64,000 nucleotides of DNA from a virus. The notes under the pieces were generated by a model that did no database searches, was not told the origin of the DNA, and was given only the letters and a program-made list of their open reading frames with translations. Below, piece by piece: positions 60,702-64,000 of the stretch (position 1 is its first letter; every line of letters starts with the position of its first letter). Both the position numbers and the translations under genes were made by a program. Location: IMG/VR virus record IMGVR_UViG_3300035698_008372, positions 1 to 64,000 of that record. One strand, given 5' to 3'.

Positions 60702-62822
60702 ATGAGTTTTGACTACAATCCAGAAGAATATTTAGATGCTTTGGTAAATGAATGGGCATACAGAGTAAATAATGGGACACCGAATCCACATGATTTCGGC
60801 CACCAGATGGCACTGCGGGACATTTTAACAGAGTGGGATTGGAATATGCCTACAATTAATGAATTTATTACCAACCTTAAAAATACGACACCCGCCAATG
60901 AAGCGATTGGTAAAGTGTATATTCAAGATAAAGAAGCACCAGCGGGTGCTCAAGTTAAGACTGGTCCTAAAGGTGGTAAATATTACAGGGGGAACACCGA
61001 AACTGGGGAACCTGATAATTCCGATGAAGAGGGAGAATCCGAAGACAATTCCGAATCAAAACCAGAAGAATCGGATAGCTTGATAACTGGTGACCCATCC
61101 GAGGGGGATAATCAAGTTAAATTGGATGCATTCGAATATGGGTATGGTGATTTTGAAAAGGAAACTGGTTCCAAACCAGCTCCTGGTGGAGCGGGATCAA
61201 TGTTCAATGAAATTGTATCTGGTGAGGGCGTACACATGTTATCCAAAAATTCGTCTATGAAAACTGATGAACTGGCCATGGAAATGTATAAGAAATATCA
61301 TGGGACAAAATTGTCTAAAGAACAGAAAAAGACTCCGATGCCCGCTAGCCAGATACCACAACCATTGAGGGATAAAAAAGATCAGGCGTCCAAAGCTGTC
61401 AGGGAAGCTAAGAAAAGTGGAGATAAAAAGGTGATGAAAGCTGCTATAGAAGAATTCGCCGCCGCTGAACAGAATATTGGGTACTATACAAAATGTTTGG
61501 TATCGGCTCGATCTGCCAAGAAAAAATACACAAATACCATATCTAGAGTAGCCAATTTACAAAAAGAGGGGGCGTTTGGAAAATCCAAACGAGTTGACAC
61601 ATTTTATGGAGCAAACCAATCATTGGCTGCACAGGTGGCGAGTGTGGAAAATGCCAGAAGTGTATTGTTGCCAAGTGGGCAGAAAGTTTCAAAAGACGAT
61701 GCCATTGTCTTTGTCAAAGCTGGTGGTGGTGGTGCAAATCCATCTGATACGGCCACCTTTGTTTCGGATGAAAAAGGAAATTTATTAATACAATTCCATT
61801 CGGATAAAACATCGACTGGTGATATTCAAGATAATTCAACATTAGCAAAAGAAGGTGATAATTACAAAGATGCCATTGATGCACAGGGTGGATTATCCAG
61901 AGAAGAAAAGGATAATTCCAAAAAAATCGTGGATGAATACTCCACCAAAATGGATGAGGTTGAAAAGAATTACAATAATCAGGCCGTTCCAATTGCACAA
62001 AGATTGGAAGAATTGCCATTTAAAGATCAAATGTCCATTATCAACAACGATAAGGGGTCATTGGGTAAAAATATAGAAGCGGCATTGTTTGGAAAAACTG
62101 GATTGAAACCCCAATATAAAAAACTTGTACCAGCTGGAGTTGATCCTAAAAAATTATCAATGGAACTGAAATACAAAATGATTAGAAAATTGGTAGCCAG
62201 CGGTGCTGGAAAGCCTAGTGATGTTAAAGCCATTAATAAAGTTGGTCTTGGATTACAAAAAAAGAACCCTGATATCGAGGGGATTGATGTTAAAAAGAAC
62301 CTATCGGTCCAGCGTAAATTGGCTGTTAAATTGCAGAGAGATAGGATCAACGCGTTAAATGAAACAGTTGCCGAAGTCGACGGGGTAGATGTACCATTGG
62401 GCAGATTAATGGAAGCTGAAGAAACGATTAGGGGATTCCACTTGAAATTATTGGATTACCCGCCTAAGAAATATGAAGAGGGTAACCCTGGAAGTATGGT
62501 AGGGGATAGCTTGGATATCAATATGGGTGGAACAGTGGTTAATGGTGATGTATTGAGGCAAGCATTGGGAGTACAAAATACTACAGAATTCAAGAAACAA
62601 TTCAGACTTGAAGAGACTGATGAATTGACTAAAGATGCCAATAATAATATCACTGGGAAAGTCGTATTTGTATATGCTGTCAAAGCTGGTGGTGAAAAAA
62701 TACAAATAGGGTACAAAACCTATAGATCAAAATCTGGTGCCACAGGCAAAACATCCAATACTATGCAGTATAGTAAGGAAATGCAAAAACGATTTAAAGA
62801 AATATCGGATAAGGAAAAATAA
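60702..62822 (+). CDS. Large late protein of unknown function (putative virion protein)
   Basis: A 706-residue protein. The N-terminus is MSFDYNPEEYLDALVNEWAY. The segment EAPAGAQVKTGPKGGKYYRG, a widespread phage motif, is followed by an acidic linker, then Lys-rich helical regions to the end. GGAG precedes the start and a late promoter lies 26 bases away. All Trp codons are TGG. It may be an injected or capsid-associated protein; no enzymatic motif was recognised. Confidence 0.65.
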   Translation: MSFDYNPEEYLDALVNEWAYRVNNGTPNPHDFGHQMALRDILTEWDWNMPTINEFITNLKNTTPANEAIGKVYIQDKEAPAGAQVKTGPKGGKYYRGNTETGEPDNSDEEGESEDNSESKPEESDSLITGDPSEGDNQVKLDAFEYGYGDFEKETGSKPAPGGAGSMFNEIVSGEGVHMLSKNSSMKTDELAMEMYKKYHGTKLSKEQKKTPMPASQIPQPLRDKKDQASKAVREAKKSGDKKVMKAAIEEFAAAEQNIGYYTKCLVSARSAKKKYTNTISRVANLQKEGAFGKSKRVDTFYGANQSLAAQVASVENARSVLLPSGQKVSKDDAIVFVKAGGGGANPSDTATFVSDEKGNLLIQFHSDKTSTGDIQDNSTLAKEGDNYKDAIDAQGGLSREEKDNSKKIVDEYSTKMDEVEKNYNNQAVPIAQRLEELPFKDQMSIINNDKGSLGKNIEAALFGKTGLKPQYKKLVPAGVDPKKLSMELKYKMIRKLVASGAGKPSDVKAINKVGLGLQKKNPDIEGIDVKKNLSVQRKLAVKLQRDRINALNETVAEVDGVDVPLGRLMEAEETIRGFHLKLLDYPPKKYEEGNPGSMVGDSLDINMGGTVVNGDVLRQALGVQNTTEFKKQFRLEETDELTKDANNNITGKVVFVYAVKAGGEKIQIGYKTYRSKSGATGKTSNTMQYSKEMQKRFKEISDKEK

Positions 62823-62823
62823 T

Positions 62824-63240
62824 ATGAGAACGCAGCTGTTATGTACTTTCTCGAAAAGGAACCAACTACACGATACATTGGATTTGATAATTGATTATCA
62901 CGATATACTATTTAATAAGGTGTATGTATTTCAGAATGAAGATAATTTTCATCAGCTGATATGCACGTACAATATTGAACAGGAAACGGAAAATTACCTT
63001 ACAAATAAGGATACCATTTCATTGCATAGGAAAAAGCAATCAAATACACTATACACTATTAACGCTCTAAATGAAATAATCAGGCGTAAAAATAATGGGG
63101 TACTGGATAAGCAATTTCCTATTGATTGAGATGAATTCAGAAATAATCTGTTATTAACAAACTCATCGGGGTTTGTCAAAATACCCACTCGGATATACAC
63201 CATCATAAATGTAACCGAATGGGAATCTAAAGAAAATTAA
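62824..63240 (+). CDS. Conserved T4-like hypothetical protein
   Basis: A 138-residue protein (MRTQLLCTFSKRNQLHDTLD, ILFNKVYVFQNEDNFHQLIC). I recognise MRTQLLCTF-type proteins in tail modules of T4-like phages. TGA 63127 is read as Trp (FPIDWDEFRNNLL) and the extension runs to TAA 63238. Function unknown. Confidence 0.7.
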
Positions 63241-63249
63241 AGAAAAAGC

Positions 63250-63278
63250 TTGACTTTGTCAGTATAATCTTGTATCTT
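63250..63278 (+). promoter_or_regulatory. Early promoter TTGACT-17-TATCTT
   Basis: It has the standard core; the leader differs (GAGGCAACAAAAAAAAGGAG) and has no ATG, again showing that the leader ATG is not needed. Confidence 0.9.
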
Positions 63279-63304
63279 GAGGCAACAAAAAAAAGGAGTT
63301 ACAA

Positions 63305-63598
63305 ATGAGACGTTTTATTACAATTTTACTATTATTGGCCGTACTAGTAATGACAATCGGGTGTGCAAACCCAAAAACAATTGATGGAATCACCTATGAT
63401 ACTTATGGGCTGGCAAATAAAGATCAGGTGATGAATCCAGACATCGAATACAAAATCGTATTTGGCAATGTGGTCTGGTCCATTATCCTATCCGAAACAA
63501 TTATTGTTCCGGTTTATATGGTAGGGTGGTCAATGTGGGAACCAGTCGGCAAGAAAGACCCCAACGCTGTTAAGGGTCAGATCGGTTATAAACATTAA
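63305..63598 (+). CDS. Lipoprotein
   Basis: A 97-residue protein with a signal peptide and lipobox (LLLAVLVMTIGC, Cys about residue 20), followed by a short domain with another hydrophobic stretch (VVWSIILSETIIVPVYMVGW). It would be anchored in a host membrane; a role in superinfection exclusion is speculative. AAAGGAG precedes the start. Confidence 0.7.
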   Translation: MRRFITILLLLAVLVMTIGCANPKTIDGITYDTYGLANKDQVMNPDIEYKIVFGNVVWSIILSETIIVPVYMVGWSMWEPVGKKDPNAVKGQIGYKH

Positions 63599-63611
63599 AT
63601 ATAATTCAAAG

Positions 63612-63637
63612 AGCCCCCTTATGGGGGCTTTTTTTAT
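63612..63637 (+). terminator. Rho-independent terminator
   Basis: AGCCCCC / GGGGGCT hairpin with loop TTAT, followed by seven T residues. Confidence 0.92.
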
Positions 63638-63656
63638 GCCCAAAATGAAATAACAG

Positions 63657-63685
63657 TTGACTTTGTCGTTTTTATCTTGTATCTT
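63657..63685 (+). promoter_or_regulatory. Early promoter TTGACT-17-TATCTT
   Basis: It has the standard core; the leader reads GTGATATGGAAAGAGAATG. It drives the final gene. Confidence 0.9.
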
Positions 63686-63711
63686 GTGATATGGAAAGAG
63701 AATGAACAAAT

Positions 63712-64000
63712 ATGACTGAAGAACATACAATGTTTGAATTAGCTTCCGATATTAAGGATAAGCTATCAGACGTTATCAACCCCGACGATCTAACTGATGT
63801 TATAGAAGTGGTTAGGCAATCTGAAAATGGTGCATATCATTCTGGGTTGGGGACTGTCACAATTAAAAAGTCACGCAAACGGATTAATGTTTACGTGTCA
63901 TTTACTGGTAATACTGGTTCACGTAGGGACAGCGTGAGTACATCGGTTGACACGATATTGGGTGTCAATGATTCGTTGCATAAGTTGAAATACCATAACG
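63712..64000 (+). CDS. Hypothetical protein, 3' partial
   Basis: 96 residues are visible from ATG 63712 (MTEEHTMFELASDIKDKLSD, later TVTIKKSRKRINVYVSF), with no stop before the window end. A leader ATG at 63691 is in frame but separated by TGA (63703), so 63712 is the likely start. Function unknown. Confidence 0.55.
   Translation, partial: MTEEHTMFELASDIKDKLSDVINPDDLTDVIEVVRQSENGAYHSGLGTVTIKKSRKRINVYVSFTGNTGSRRDSVSTSVDTILGVNDSLHKLKYHN

Noticed and set aside
1-63240. TGA read as glycine (code 25)
   Set aside because: Sites such as LPNWLK, GNHRW and WPWVRN need an aromatic residue by family comparison, and neighbouring Trp residues encoded by TGG occur in the same motifs.

Overview
This window is a piece of a large T4-like tailed phage (myovirus) genome, AT-rich (GC roughly 37-38%, estimated by eye). 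Its defining property is that UGA is read as tryptophan. Thirty in-frame TGA codons interrupt eighteen genes, including terminase, portal, neck, sheath, baseplate and internal proteins, at positions where homologues carry Trp. With TGA read as Trp (translation table 4) the fragments fuse into full-length proteins that end in TAA or TAG. All coordinates below use that reading. No tRNA was recognised here, so a suppressor tRNA-Trp(UCA), if phage-encoded, lies elsewhere.

Layout. 1-6.5 kb: the 3' part of a multidomain polyprotein (repeated modules, Nudix, ligase-like nucleotidyltransferase), several small proteins sharing an N-terminal leader beginning MKKSELRQ, and a possible spanin pair. 6.5-11.3 kb: large terminase (gp17) and portal (gp20), the portal split by an HNH-containing intein. 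11.3-23.5 kb: prohead core region with the gp21-type protease, many candidate packaged internal proteins, a phage ribosomal protein bS21, a histone-H1-like (Hc1) protein, acidic scaffold (gp22) and major capsid protein (gp23). 23.6-35 kb: an accessory block of small genes driven by near-identical sigma70-like promoters, with an HNH endonuclease, a YopX-like protein, a vWA protein, an L7/L12-CTD-like protein and a small protein carrying a piece of gp23. 35-41.6 kb: neck (gp13/gp14-like), tail terminator (gp15-like) and sheath (gp18). 41.7-48.2 kb: a homing-endonuclease-like gene, NAD-dependent DNA ligase and more early-promoter genes, inserted between sheath and tube. 48.3-63.2 kb: tube (gp19), gp26/gp51-like pair, tape measure and baseplate proteins, with a family A DNA polymerase palm gene inside the baseplate region. 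63.2-64 kb: early-promoter genes, the last cut by the window edge.

Two promoter classes are visible. One is TTGACT-17 bp-TATCTT with a conserved leader (12 copies, one on the minus strand), which I call early. The other is TATTTATA, the T4-type late promoter, found upstream of structural genes. TGA-Trp codons are concentrated in late genes and rare in early-promoter genes. This pattern suggests that recoding could act as a late-expression switch. The host is not certain. The Hc1-like and bS21 genes hint at Bacteroidota, but this is inference.

How the genes work together. The prohead assembles on scaffold and portal. Leader-bearing internal proteins and the polyprotein are probably brought into the prohead and cut by gp21 at (L/I)xE sites. 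Terminase fills the head, and neck, sheath, tube and baseplate complete the virion.
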